A DNA stretch of 64,000 nucleotides from Ephemerocybe angulata (Eukaryota; Basidiomycota; Agaricomycetes; Agaricales; Psathyrellaceae). The notes beneath the pieces are model-generated. The model did no database searches, was not told the DNA's origin, and was given only the letters and a program-made list of their open reading frames with translations. Shown piece after piece: positions 32,240 through 44,538 of the stretch; within the stretch, counting starts at the first letter, position 1, and each line of letters begins with the position of its first letter. The stretch covers positions 1,302,001 through 1,366,000 of the forward strand of contig JAACJK010000164.1 of the NCBI GenBank assembly GCA_013368325.1, written 5' to 3'. The position numbers and the translations under genes were made by a program.

Positions 32240-33026
32240 TGTGATGTTTTAGGCCCCTGAGGGTATCGTGGTTGAAGTTGAAGATGAGGACCGCAGTAGA
32301 CGCCGGGGATGATGCAGGCCGACCCAAGTCCGGGGATCAATCAGACAAGCTCGAACACAAATTTACTTATTCAGTGGTAGATTGAGAAGCAAGACGATTG
32401 GGAGACGGTGGGGGGTTCAAACTGTGCCTGCAGCGTTGAACGCGACGTCGTGACGGTCACTGCGATGGTGGACAAAATTGAAAGGTCTCGCCAACAACGC
32501 GGCAACGGCTGTGATCAATCTGTCTCCGACGCGCCAAGCAAGGTTACTCGGCCATTCGACTCCTTCATCCCGCGCTCGACAGCCTCGAATTAGATCTTAT
32601 GTGGGAAGATAAGTAAGAGAAAATGCATTTAGAGTGCGACTAGCGATGTTTTATCTAGTGGGACGCATTTTGACGAGAGAGCAAGCTAAAGGTTTACATA
32701 AGGTTTGGGATTTTGAGCAGGAAATATTATAAAAATGAGTAGTGAGCGATGTCGATAGGAAGGCACGGTTAAAAGCTCGGAAGATATGAAGGGTTCAAGC
32801 TGGGGTAAGTAGAAGGTAAGTATTGAACGGTGGTATAGAGGGCCTAGCGCCTGTTCGTAACCGGGAACGTGAAGGAATACAGCGAAAAGTTCGTCATGTC
32901 ATCAAGAAGAGCTATTGCTGTCAACAACATAGCAGGAGATACAATTGGAGGTTCGTGAGGAGATCATCGGAAAGGACTCGTATGAAGGGCAAGAATGTGA
33001 CAAGGGATACATGGTGACGAAAGGGC
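32240..33026. other. Intergenic, SFT2 promoter and EDC4 3' flank
   Basis: About 790 bases with no supported gene. The left part is the SFT2 promoter and leader; the right part follows the EDC4 stop. Short open frames occur on the plus strand (for example 32408-32593) but have no recognisable content. Confidence 0.45.
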
Positions 33027-36000
33027 TCAGACGGGGAGGACTCTCCTCCTGAGGTTGTCCTGGATCTCCGACAAGGTACGCGACGTCTCGATCATAGGCG
33101 GGCCAGGGAGAATCGTCAGACGCTGCTTCGTGGTGTTGAGCAGATGTTGGACGTTAGGGATGACGCGAGGGATGAAGTCAGTGATCAGCTTGTCTTCAGG
33201 CCGGAGCACCGCAACCGAACGCTGCAACCACCATAGAGTACTCTTAAATGTTTCGTCGGTAGGAGGGGTGTCCCCAATAATTGCAGACAACTACACGTCG
33301 AGTTAGTTACTAGCACGCTGGCTGATAAATCTGCAAACTCACGCGATGGACGAGAGTCAAGACGACAGCCTGAGATACCAATGCCGGGCCATTTAGTGGC
33401 ATAATGAGATCCGGGTTCGAATGGGCCAAAAGATCGCGAAGCTTGCTAGGGTCCTGCGCGTGCAACACTCCGAGATAAATCTCATCCCACTGTTCAGCTT
33501 TGATGGGCGGCGTACGCTCGGACTGAGGTGGAGGTGGAGGCTGAGGGATCGTAGCGGGGTGCGAAGCCTGGGGAGCAGCGATGCTGCCGTACCAGGGCTG
33601 CTGAACGTTGGCGGGCCCTTGCTGCGTCTGCTGTTGCTGAAGTGGAGGGGGAGCAGACTGGTATTGGTGGGATGGGTAGGGTGCCACTCCTGGGGGAGGC
33701 TGCAAAGGCTGTTGACGGTGGTGGGGTCCGCCTTGCATGCTTGCCGGCGATCCTTGAGGTTGCTGCTGCACTTGCTGCTGAAGATGATGATGCGAGACCG
33801 GCTGCACAGGCGGATTGACGCTCAGGAATTTCACCTGCTCAGACAAGGCGCGAACAGTGTGTTCGAGTTCCCGGATCGAAGTCTGATAGCCTTCAGTACA
33901 TTTAGAGCCAGATAAAAATCAGGCTACTCACCTCGTGCGTTCTAAATGCCTCGTTCTGCCAAGCGGTGAGTTCACCTTTGAGGCGATGAATCTCGCCCCT
34001 CAATTCTCGCAGGACCTCTTGGTGGAACAACGACGACTGCTGAGTATACACCGGCAGGAAGTTCTTGGTAACAGCATCCTTGACCTGGCGTTCGATGATG
34101 GGGTTGAGGCTCGTCGACAAGACATGGGCGAAGTGACTGGTAATATCATTGCGGGTAATGATCTTTTCGACCTCGGCAGGGAGGGTCTGTCTCAAATTTG
34201 AGTTGTTGAACACGAACTATCACACGGCCAACCCACCTGAGCAATGATGTCCACAAGCCCGCGTCCGAATTGGGCGTCCAACGCATTCCTGACCTCATGC
34301 TTGGTAATGTTCTCCAGCGATGGCAGCACCGAGTTCTGGACCTCGTTCTTGACAGCCTGTTCGACGACACGAGTGGTGTTCCTCGTCAACTCGGTCGAAA
34401 TCAGCTTCAAAATCTTCTCCTGCCGGACAGAGTCCTCGATCTGCTCATGCGCCCGCGCTTCCTCAAGGCGTTGGTCTAAGTGGTGACAGTGAGTCTTCAA
34501 AACAAGTGCGGAGAGACGGCTAGTACTCACGTTGTTTCTCCATTTCCTTCGAGATCAAGCGTCCAATGCGAGAATGCAGGTTGTCCTCGGTCTTCTTTAT
34601 CTCTTTCGAGAGTGCTTGTCCAAGAGCAGTTTCATTAATGACACTGCTATCACTCTGCTTAGCGCTCTTCTCCTTGGCGCTATTGTTGTTGCTGTTGTCC
34701 TTGCCGCTCCCATCATCTTTCTCCTTCCAGTTAACGTTCTTGCCCTTGTTGCCTTTGCCTTTGCTTTCAGCCTGGCGAACCTCCTCTGGCCTATTGTTGT
34801 TATAGTCGTTCTCGACGTCGTCGGAAGGCGGGGTTCGACCGCGAGGAGGCTGCTGGAAGAGGCTGGCGTTGACTGCGGAGGCCACGTTGATAGGCGCCTG
34901 CGGCAAAGGCCCCGAAGGAGGAATGGGCAAGGTACGGGAGGGCTTGTTCGCGGCGACGACTGCGGGCTCTGGAGGAGGAGAGTTGCGTAAAGCTTGTTGA
35001 GGTAACTCGACCGCGGGGAATTTCGCACGTGCCGACATTAATGCGGAATCAAACCACTCCTTTCGGATGAGGACTTGGTCCACGCCACTCGAATGGACCG
35101 AGAACGCCACCAGAGCCAGCGGGCTAGGAAGAAGCTTCGCAGCAATACAGGCTGCTTCAGCTTCCTCACCATGGGGATCAGAGTCTGCGGTGAGGATGAC
35201 GAAATGGATCGTAGGCTTGGGGCCGACAAACTCGACAAGCTGCTCGAACTGTCCTCTAACAAGCTCTTCTCCGCCGATGTAGAAGTACTCGATGCTAATC
35301 TTGCATGCAAGGATGCTATCGCGACGACTGTTAGCGATCCAAAGAGTCTGGATCCTCGAATCGTAGTTCGCGTGACCAAACATTTCGAGGTCCTCGCCGG
35401 CAGGCGCGTCGCTGTTCACGAACGTGATCGTCGACAGCACGGCCTTGGTAGAATGGGCAAGAAGCTGGAACACAGTTCCATTCTTCCTTCCAATCACAAT
35501 CCCACCATCCACGAAAAGCAGTGAGGAGGGGACATCATTGCCAGGGATCTTCTGGGTAACATATGGGATCGAATCTTGCAAGTTCCAGAGAGTGAACGTG
35601 GAATCTTCAGTGATCGCCGCGAGGGAGTAGTGGAGGGCATCGAAGTCGAAAGCACAGATCAACTAATGAAATGTAAGTCAAGACAGCGCTATGGTGCATT
35701 CCTATTCAAAGCTTACCGAAGGGACGGTGTAAATGTTGCTAATGTGATGAAGCTCGGAGTGCATGATAGGCTGGTGAAGAGCCGCAACGTTCGCGAGATC
35801 AATGACATAGATCTTGTGGTCAGAGGCAATAGCGAGTGTGTCTGGTTCCTTGGGGTGCCATTTGACGGCACGAAGCGCGTCAACGGCGTTGGTAGCGGGG
35901 CGAATACACAACAGAAGATGTCCCCTAACCGAGTATCAGTATAAAAACTCCAGCAAGGATGAATGGGATGAGGCTTACGGGACGTCATCAGTGATGGTCT

Positions 36001-37936
36001 CAGGAAGCTCCCAGAGGACAAATCCACCATCGGACGTCACGCCAGCGAGACGATTGCCAAAGACCGCCATGTCTGTGACACTAGTCGGGTTGGGGAATAA
36101 GTTAGGAAGCTGGAGCAAAGTGCGATCACCGCTAGATCTCGAGATAACCCGAACGCGGCCTGAAGATTGAAGTCAGAATGGTTAAGCTCAAGTTCTCAAA
36201 ATTAGATTTACACGTACCTCTGGTCATCGCATACGCAACCCAGTGCGTAGCGCCAATGGTAGTTCCAGGCAAGAAGACAGACTCCTGACGGACCAGAGCA
36301 ATGGCAGTAGACTTGACCGAGTCGCGAGGAGCTTGGATGTCGTCCTGATGGGCAGCCACATCGAAGGTGATCCTCTGCGACTCATCAGCAGGGCTAGGGC
36401 GACCCTTGTTCATCTTCGTTTGTTGACCATTCTTAGTCCTAGCACCACCGCGAGGACCGGGAGATCCATCCTTTTCCCGACGGTTATTGCCAGAAATGGC
36501 TTGAACCGCAACCTGCTGGGGAGGAATACGCGGCTGGGGCTTGGGAGGCGAGCTTCGGGGAGACGCTGTGCGGTTCGAACCCGGCTGGTTTACCTTCACG
36601 GGAGGTCCAGGCTGACCACGATTCGGCGCGTAAGTCGATGCACTGGGCGCTGTCGCGTAGCTCTGATCGCTTAGATAAGGTTCGTATGCCGGAGCCTGAG
36701 CTTGGGCTGAGAGGGGATGCGGGGGGAGATTAGACGCCGGGCCTGGTCCCCGAGTCAAAGTATCCAAGAGGTTCTCGACCGATTGGCGCTTGGGATCGGA
36801 GACGACAGACCAAGAAGAGTCATCATTCCCGCTCGAGAGGCTGGATGACTGTGGGGGGACGGGTTTCTTCTTGATCGAACCAGTCGCGGAAGAAAGATGG
36901 TCAAAGGGAGACATAAACTCGAACATGGAACGGCGTGGGGAAGGTGGATTGGCTGCAGGCTGATGAGACAGCTGTTGCTGTTGCTGTTGTTGTTGCTGCT
37001 GCTGCTGGGGAGAAGGGATGGGGGCCTGCTGAGGGGGCGGCCCCGGAAGCTGAACGGGTTGCTGGAACTGGGGGGAGGATTGTTGAGGAGGAGCATTGAC
37101 ATGGGGTGGTACAGCCGGCTTATTCCTGGGCGAAGTCTCGGGCTGCTCATGGGAGTTGTTATAGGTCCTGTATTCCCCTTCTCGCTGAGAAGTGTTGATG
37201 GGGGGAGAGGGGGCTGATGCAGTATGTGAGCTTCGTTGCGACTCTGCGTAGTTTGGCCTATTCACAGCACTAGGGGTAATCGGTATCAGTACAAGACCTC
37301 TATGTTTTTATGAATCGGGCCAAGAAAGGAAACGGAAGCCAGCATGGCCTACACGAGGCATGCCAGGGTACGAGGGCATTAGCGAGATAGAGATGCAACA
37401 CACCTTCCCATGAGCTGCTCAAGCAAGATCTTCTGGTTGATATGTTGGCTGGAAAGATCCGGGGAGACATTGGATCTCGACGATCCGGGTGGAGTTGGAA
37501 CCTGCTGGGGTTGCACGTTCGATGGTGCGGCGCCAGACCGGAATGCAGGCTGGGCAGGCGGATTGTTGAACAAGGAAAGCAAGGCGCTTTGACGCTCCTG
37601 GACAGCAGTCTGACCCGAGGAGCCTGGCGCAGATGAAGAAGAAGTAACAGGCTCGTCCGTCAAGGGCATCGCCGGGGAGATAGGTGCAGAAACGACTTGA
37701 TAATTATCGGGATTCGGCTGGGGCGCGTCGAGATTTGCCGGCTGCTGAGACTGATGCTCATGAGGAGGCATAATGTTATGAAACAGAGAGTCGATTAAAT
37801 CAGAAGAAGCGGTATCGGCAGGCTGCTGGGGCGCAGGCGCCTGCTGGCCCTGGCTCTGGTTGAAGGCAGCGCCCTGTGCGGGGGGCGTCGATGCTCTGGA
37901 GAAGAGTTCGTGGATGTTGCTGGCGCGGTTGTCCAT
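33027..37936 (-). CDS. EDC4/Varicose-like enhancer of mRNA decapping
   Basis: EDC4-type proteins scaffold the Dcp1-Dcp2 decapping complex in P-bodies. About 1,450 residues over roughly ten exons. The N-terminus (MDNRASNIHELFSRASTP) opens about 500 residues of Pro/Ser/Gln-rich disorder with a 12-13 residue glutamine run. A WD40-like beta-propeller follows (VRVISRSSGDRTLLQL, ALRAVKWHPKEPDTLAIASDHKIYVIDL, DFDALHYSLAAITEDSTFTLWNL). Next come a charged linker (SKGKGNKGKNVNWKEK), a long coiled coil (RIGRLISKEMEKQ, IEDSVRQEKILKLISTEL, LFHQEVLRELRGEIHRLKGEL) and a C-terminal helical domain (KPEQWDEIYLG-like text to LRRRVLPV). The order matches EDC4, not a simple WD protein. Its promoter is shared with the metallothionein. 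Confidence 0.85.
36973..37010. repeat. Trinucleotide (CAG/CAA) repeat coding poly-Gln
   Basis: A mixed CTG/TTG tract on the plus strand codes a run of about 12-13 Gln on the minus strand inside the disordered N-terminal part of the EDC4-like gene. Mixed codons make it less prone to slippage than a pure CAG run. Confidence 0.8.
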
Positions 37937-38112
37937 GGTTCAGAGCAGACGGCGGACAGGGATATGGATGGGAGAGACAAGAGCCTTTCGAGCCTTTTTT
38001 CGCCAGAGAGCACGAACACGCTTCAAACACGAGGCTGCTCCTCCTGCCTTTCTCGGCCTTTCCATATCCAGCCACCTGATTCGCGCCGCAGCAAACACGC
38101 CACAACAGAGGA

Positions 38113-38121
38113 GATATATAA
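38113..38121 (+). promoter_or_regulatory. TATA box of the metallothionein gene
   Basis: GATATATAA, about 70 bases before the metallothionein ATG, in the 250-base region shared with the divergent EDC4-like gene. A clear TATA is rare in this window and suits a strongly inducible gene. Confidence 0.5.
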
Positions 38122-38186
38122 CCTCCCCCATTTCAGCGCATAACTTCAGAGCTATCTCTACTTCCACTTCTATCTTACCAGCCAAC

Positions 38187-38395
38187 ATGATCTCTGTGCG
38201 TCCTCATCGTCTCCCCCCTTCACCTCCATCCTGACCGTATTTTCCAGACCACCCAGACCATCGTCAACTCCGCCAACTGCGGCAGCTCCTCCTGCAGTTG
38301 CGGTGAATCGTAAGTCCCTTATCCATCGTCGACGATGCACGTCTGATCCATGGCTCTATAGGTGTGCCTGCAAGCCCGGAGAGTGCAAGTGCTAA
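38187..38395 (+). CDS. Small fungal metallothionein, 34 aa, three exons
   Basis: A cysteine-rich peptide that binds copper or other soft metals for storage and detoxification. Exons 38187-38195, 38248-38309 and 38362-38395 join in frame to 34 residues. Seven Cys fall at 14, 19, 21, 25, 27, 32 and 34, with CxC pairs (CSC, CAC, CKC), the pattern of Neurospora/Agaricus-type copper metallothioneins, here with a 13-residue Cys-free N-terminus. There are no aromatic residues. The coding part is 105 bases in three pieces, so frame-based searches miss it entirely. A TATA box lies upstream. Metal specificity cannot be read from sequence. Confidence 0.85.
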
Positions 38396-39643
38396 GCATC
38401 GCGCCTTATCTCTGATACCAGCTTCGTTTGAGGGGAGAAAACGATTGAAATACCTTTGTAACATCATGGAAGCCGTTTGAATATATCTGGTCAATTGTAC
38501 CATCATCTTCGTGTGGGCCCGCTCTTTGACACAGGACAAACTGAGCCTGACTTACGGAAAGCAAGATCTTATCAGATGGCGCCCTTCCAAGTACGCCTCT
38601 GACCTATAGCAGAATGTCACTCGTTATGTCCTCCCGATTTGGGGTGCCTAGCAAAGTGCTAGTGTCGGGGCCTCCCTGGTCTCTTTCGTAACAGCTCAGC
38701 TTGACACCTGCTCAACAGTGGAGGCCTGCGGTGGTATTACCTACCACCAAAGCTATTTCACATCCCGTTTCGGGGGATGTCTTCGCGGACTTGCCCAGAA
38801 ATCAAATCCTTAACCACCGCTAAGGCACGGGCATGAGTTGCATTCCGGGTCGGCGAAGGCCTTTCGCTTAAGCCAAATGCGACGAACAATGTACTTGCAA
38901 CGCACCTCCTCTGGGTAAGAAAGCATCCACGAAGGTGATAACGCCCAAAATATGGTTGCGGTACATCTTCCAAGGTCGATATGTTAGGCAAGTTTAGGGC
39001 ATCGGAGAGGCTCAGGGTTAGGAAGGGACTTGAATGTGTTGCTCAGTCCTTGAGAGATTACAGCCATCGAGGTGATTATCGATGGCCCTCAAGGGTTCTT
39101 ATCGCCCCAGCGGCCCCTGGACCCAGATCCCCGCTCGATATTCCATGCTTCATCCACCGTCTTCCGTTATCCATACTTCTCTGAGAGAAGAGAAAATAAG
39201 CCTTTGATTGATATTCATAATCAGTTGATACACACCCTGAAGAATCCTGTAGAACGTTGTGATCCATATAGAGGAAACAGGCGCCGGTTGCCTTCTATTC
39301 GATCACATTCGGACCGTTGGTGAGTCTGAAGCTGTCTGAAGAATACCAAGGTCCCGGGCAACATTGGCGTTGGTCAGATGACACAGTCACCGTCAAGAAG
39401 CCAACATGTGCAGGGTCCGCTTTAACCGCCACCTCCTGGCGTCTGCTACACTAACCTTTCTAATAACGCAAGGGAAACAAGCAGATGAACAACGTTCGTC
39501 ATGGTGCTTGCCCAATGATATCCAATGATAAATATATTATACAAATGCGCTTCCGCGAGAATGTCAGCACACGACTTGTCAACTTGTATGTGCTGTACAT
39601 ACCGGTTTATATCGCAGTGAAGAAAAACTACAATGTGGATGCT
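38396..39643. other. 1.25-kb stretch without a recognisable gene
   Basis: The longest empty stretch in the window. It begins with the metallothionein 3' UTR and ends at the Rab geranylgeranyltransferase stop. I find no frame with family content, no terminal repeats and no tRNA signature; short frames such as 38758-38991 (minus) look random. It could hold a noncoding RNA or decayed sequence. Confidence 0.4.
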
Positions 39644-41052
39644 TTAACCGGGCGTCAGGGCATCCCATAACAGGTTTGGATTAGAGGACTGACCCAGATC
39701 TCGATAGCGGTGGCGTCTATACGGGTCCAAGTCCTCCAACTGCCCCAGCAGCTGGCGCGCTTTCCCCGTCAGCTGAGCAGCATTGACCCCAGAAGAGTGG
39801 TTCTTGAGGAGCATCATCACATAATGAACAATAGACTCCATACACCCTAAATCACCTCGTCAATGCGCAGTATGTCGGCCGATTTGATGGAGGCGCTTAC
39901 ACTTGCTGTCAGGTTGCTCTCCGAGCAGTTCCTCAATAGCCTGGATTTCTCGTTCGAGTAAGTCCCTGGACGCACCTGACACGATGTGTCAGGGTATGAC
40001 GAAGAAAGAGCTGTGGTAAATTGACATACTAGAGCCTACTAGCCACCTATGGTAGACCCAGACACTCTGGTCATCAGGGTCTGTATACATGGCGTTCCGC
40101 ACAAGGTCAAATTCTGAAGTCACGACTTTGAGGACAAAGAGATGACAAAGGTTGTGACAAGTCGTCGTACCTTCCTCACGGGACTTGGCCTCGTTCAGCG
40201 CCCCAGAGGCCCACAACTTGGGCAAAACCTTCGACCGCTGATGCCACGCGCTGAAGTTGGAGAAGTTCGCTTGTATCTTCTTCGAGGTATAAGCGAGTTC
40301 AGCAGTATCGGGCCTCGGAACCGGCATGCTGGCGAGGACATATCTTCGATAGTTCCATGCCATAACTATAGTCGACCTCCGTCAGCCCCCATCCTGCACA
40401 GCACACGAAGCACCACCCACAGTTCCGAGCATCCGCGTCGAGAAGTCTCTCAACAACATATAGCTCTTGGTCCCATGCGCTCTTCTTCCACGCAAGAGAG
40501 TCTTCCGCGCCTTCCTCTCCTGGGCCATTTGGAACATGCTCTAAGCACCAGCGGCGGTGATTCCAGATCCAGTACACTTTGGGATGGCTCTTGAGCGCAA
40601 TCATCGTCATCTCAAGTTCCTTCGCCAGAAGCTTATTGATCTGCTCTACAGAGCTACACAGAAGTAAGTCAAAATTAGACTTGGGACTGTTCTTGAAAGC
40701 GCACCTCCCGGTGAAGAGGCCATCGAGCAAGATAGCCCGTCTGTAGTTCCAGACGGTATAGAACTCGGGGTTGATAGCCAAGAGTCTGGTCGTCTGCTTG
40801 AACGCTTCTTCTGAGTAGTCTTTGTCCTGCTTCTGCAAGTCAAGGGTTAATGATTCTGTGCGGCTTGCGGGTGTGGCGAGCGCACTCTCTGCAGGATTTC
40901 CTCTGAGAGTGCGAGGAACTCTTGGATCTTGGCCCGTTCCTTCTGCTTCCTTGCTTCCAAAGCCTGAGGGGTAAGCTTTGCCCGTTTCACTCCGTGCTGT
41001 TATGCAAAGTCAGTATCCCCAGTCACATAATGTATCAGGCCGACCACACCAT
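39644..41052 (-). CDS. BET4: Rab geranylgeranyltransferase alpha subunit
   Basis: The alpha subunit of type II protein geranylgeranyltransferase, which lipidates Rab GTPases. It is built of prenyltransferase alpha repeats (P-x-x-Y/F-x-x-W-x-x-R-R): NPEFYTVWNYRRAILL, HPKVYWIWNHRRWCLE, DARNFMAWNYRRYVLA, FSNFSAWHQRSKVLP and DPDDQSVWVYHRWLVG. The spliced start is MHGVKRAKLTPQALEARK, matching the conserved MHG of the family, but the ATG is alone in its exon (41052-41050), followed at once by an intron to 40997. Exon 2 is 40996-40886, and further introns fall near 40700, 40400 and 40150. The C-terminus is LGQSSNPNLLWDALTPG. Protein farnesyltransferase alpha is less likely given the start and repeat text. 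Confidence 0.86.
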
Positions 41053-41216
41053 GGTGAGCCGTAGATTCGATTGAGAGCGTTCAGGGGAGAGGTACAGCCA
41101 GACGCGTCCGCCCAAATGAGGCTAGGCGCACCGTGGGAAGAGAGTCAAAGAGTTTGCGAGCGCCTGCGAGTCGGTCTGTCCATTGTCCAGCACCACCGAG
41201 TCTCCCTCCCTCCAAC

Positions 41217-44200
41217 ATGCCTTCCGTCGCGCAGAAAGCATATTCCTACGACGATCTCTCCTCCTACTTTCCGCTTACATACCCCATTCCCCATCCTAAA
41301 ACCCACCCCGATCTCATTACAGTCAAGGATCTGAACCGCGAAGAAGACCTCCTTCGGAATCCCAGCTCATTCAGAGCATGGTGGTCTGCTATACAGAGCA
41401 CCCGAGACTCGTTCACGGCGCAACTCAAAGTTGAGAAACCTTCAGACCTGCCCGATGAAGTGAAGGCGCTCCTCGGCCCGCTTGCATCACCACTCGCAAG
41501 ACGATATCTGCAACGTATCACATACCTTTACGAGTCGGCACTCCAGAATTTCCCCTCATCTTTCAAGCTATGGAAATCTTATCTGCAATTCCGCATGTCT
41601 TGTGTGCTGGGCAAACCGGTAATCAAGAAACGCGCGGGGGGGAGGAAGAAGTTTGGTCCGATGAAGGACGCGTTGGAGGAGGAGCAGGACGACCTGGAGG
41701 AATGGGACGAATGCCTCGACCCTGTCATCGGCTGGGAAGAGTGGAAATCTCTCATTGCAACGTTCGAGAGATGTCTTATGTGGCTTCCAAACGTGCGTCG
41801 TGGTCGTCGGGTTCTTTATTCTGCATGTGCTAACTTAATGTCCGTCATACCAGCTCCCCCGGATTTGGCTGTTGTACATCTCAATATTCTCGCACCCCCA
41901 ATGCCCCGCCCTCATCTCGCACACCCACGCGCGCCGAACGTTTGACCGTGCCTTGCGCACCCTTCCCCCGTCCCTCCACTCGCGGATTTGGGTCCGGTAC
42001 CTTCTCTGGGCAGAGAGCAAAGGTGGCGAGACCCTCGTCGCTGTATACCGTCGCTATCTCGCCATTGACCCCACCCTCTCCGAGCGCTACACTGCCCTAA
42101 TCCTTTCGAAATCACTCGGCAAACCGCGTCCTCTCGAGGCAGCCAAGGTCCTTTTGTCTCTCGCGCGCAAGGCTGCAAGAGGAGAGTACACCAGTCCCGA
42201 AGGCAAGAGCCCCCTCCAACTTCTCAATGACTTCGTGGACGTCGTGGAGAACTACGCGGAAGATGTGGGCATGGATGTCGAGGCGACGGACGAATCTAAC
42301 GCCGCTATTGCCAAGAAGGACGCGGAGAACGAGGGAGCCCTTGACGCAGGGAAACCTGCATCTATGGATGGCCAGCTCATCCGCATGGCCGGTCCTGCTG
42401 TTACCGTTGGGCCAGATGGGAAGGTCCTTCCGCAATACGACGAGGACGAAGACCCTCTCAGCGAACGCAAACTCAATATCGAAAACATCATCAAGAAGGA
42501 TGGGCTGGACATGTACAAGGACCAGGCCGGCCGCTTGTGGGTAGGCCTAGCGACCTACTGGATCAAGCGGGGTGACTTCGACCGTGGCCGCGAGACCTTT
42601 GAGAAGGCTATTCAGAGCGTTGTCACCCAGCGCGACTTCAATCAGATATTTGAGGCATACTCCCAAACTGAAGATGCAGTCATAAACGAGATTATGGAGG
42701 CACTTGAAGATGAGGAAGACGACGATGACAAGGCGGAGCTTGAGGAGGAGATGGACAACCGCATGCAGGCCTTCGAGCAGCTCACGGACAGACGGCCTTT
42801 CCTCCTGAACGATGTCCTCATTCGCCGAAACCCTAATGATGTACAAGAATGGGAGAAACGTGTTGCCCTTTACGGCGACGACGACGAGAAGGCTGCTGCC
42901 GCTTATACCAAAGCCATTGAAACCATTCATCCGAAGAAAGCCACTCCCAACTTCCACCGCCTTTTCATCAACTTTGCCAAGTTCTACGAGGAGGGAGGTG
43001 CCAGTGGACAGGCTGAGCCTGACCTCGACAGCGCGAGGAAGATCTTGGAGAAAGCTACCAAGGTTAATTTCAAGCAGGTTGAGGATCTTGCTGAGGTTTG
43101 GTGTGAATGGGCAGAGATGGAGCTCCGACATGAGTACGTCCAACTTCTCGACGCGCTCATGTAGCCCTTGCTTACTTTTTCTAGGAACTATGACGAGGCC
43201 ATCCGGGTAATGCAGCGTGCAACGGCGGTGCCAAAAAACACCAAGATCAACTACCACGATCATGTATGTTTCTCTTGGCTTCCGGCTAAGGGGATGTGCT
43301 AACCCCTTTCCAGGCTCTATCGGCGCAAGCACGGTTGTTTAAGTCAATCAAGCTCTGGTCGTTTTACGTCGACCTCGAAGAATCGATTGGGACTGTCGAA
43401 TCGACCAAGGCCGTTTACGACAAAATATTGGATCTGCGCATCGCCAATGCTCAGATCATCGTGAACTACGCGTCCTTCCTGGAGGAGAATAAGTACTTCG
43501 AAGAGAGCTTCAAAGTGTACGAGCGTGGTGTCGAGCTGTTCACCTTCCCGGTTTCATTCGAGATCTGGAACATCTACTTGTCCAAGTTCGTCAAGCGATA
43601 TGTATGTCCATTAATCACCTTCACGGCGGTAGATGCTGACTCTTCCATTGCCGCAGGGTGGCACCAAAGTCGAACGCGCGCGAGACCTCTTTGAGCAGGC
43701 TTTGGAGAAGTGCCCTGCGAAATCTTGCAAGCCAATCTTCCTCATGTATGCCAAACTCGAGGAGGATTATGGTCTCGCCAAGCGCGCAATGGCGATCTAC
43801 GACCGTGCCACACAGGTCGTCACAGATGCGGATAAGTTCGAGGTAAGTCAAAATTTGACGTCGCGCTCATGCTTCAATATACTGACCGCCAACGCTCAGA
43901 TGTTCACCATCTACATCGCCAAAGCGACGGCGAACTTTGGCCTGCCCGCAACACGGCCAATCTACGAACGCGCCATCGAGGCGTTGCCCGACAAGCAGAC
44001 GGCCGAGATGTGTCTTCGCTTCGCCGCTCTCGAACGAAAACTTGGCGAAATCGACCGTGCCCGTGCCATTTACGCTCATGCCTCCCAGTTCTGTGACCCC
44101 CGCGTCAATCAGAAGTTCTGGGCAGAATGGAACACCTTCGAAATTGAGACAGGTTCGGAAGATACTTTCCGCGAAATGCTCAGGATCAGGCGTAGTGTGC

Positions 44201-44466
44201 AAGCGCAGTTCAATACGGAGGCGAGCTATCTCGCGGCCCAGACTATCGCAGCAAGCGAGGGAAACAAGCGAGCTCTTTCTGAGGGCCCGGAGGATAACGA
44301 CCCTATGGCCGCTGCTGAGAAGCAGGCGAATGGAGGCGTAAAGGGGCCCGCGTTCGTTGCTGCGAAGAAGACGGCTTTGCCCAAACCGGCGGAGGAGGCG
44401 GGAGCCCAGCCTGCCGCGAAGGTTGCAAATTCGGAGGAGATCCAGATCGAGGACGACGAGTTTTGA
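41217..44466 (+). CDS. SYF1: Pre-mRNA splicing factor SYF1 (XAB2)
   Basis: A HAT-repeat scaffold of the Prp19/NineTeen complex in the catalytic spliceosome. Roughly 970 residues. HAT repeats with spaced W and Y/F residues run through the protein: WWSAIQSTRDSF, LYESALQNFPSSFKLWKSYL, ATFERCLMWLPNLPRIWLLY, RTFDRALRTLPPSLHSRIWVRYL, KLWSFYVDLEESIGTVESTKAVYD, YERGVELFTFPVSFEIWNIYL and RAIYAHASQFCDPRVNQKFW. It ends with an acidic tail (SEEIQIEDDEF). Introns are few, with long exons up to about 1.3 kb. CLF1 is related, but the N-terminus and length fit SYF1. Divergent from the prenyltransferase gene, with 164 bases between starts. Confidence 0.9.
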
Positions 44467-44538
44467 ATTGCTTTGTAGGGTGTATATCATCGATTCGGTT
44501 GTCCCTGTATTACTTCTTCCTCTTCGTCTCCTCGCATA

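Noticed and set aside
36570..36590. GGTTCGAACCC, a tRNA B-box-like sequence; similar GTTCGA boxes near 25745, 25765 and 33415
   Set aside because: All lie within coding exons and no A box or cloverleaf can be formed around them.
42547..43332. A 261-codon minus-strand frame
   Set aside because: It is antisense to SYF1 HAT repeats, which are clearly the coding sense.
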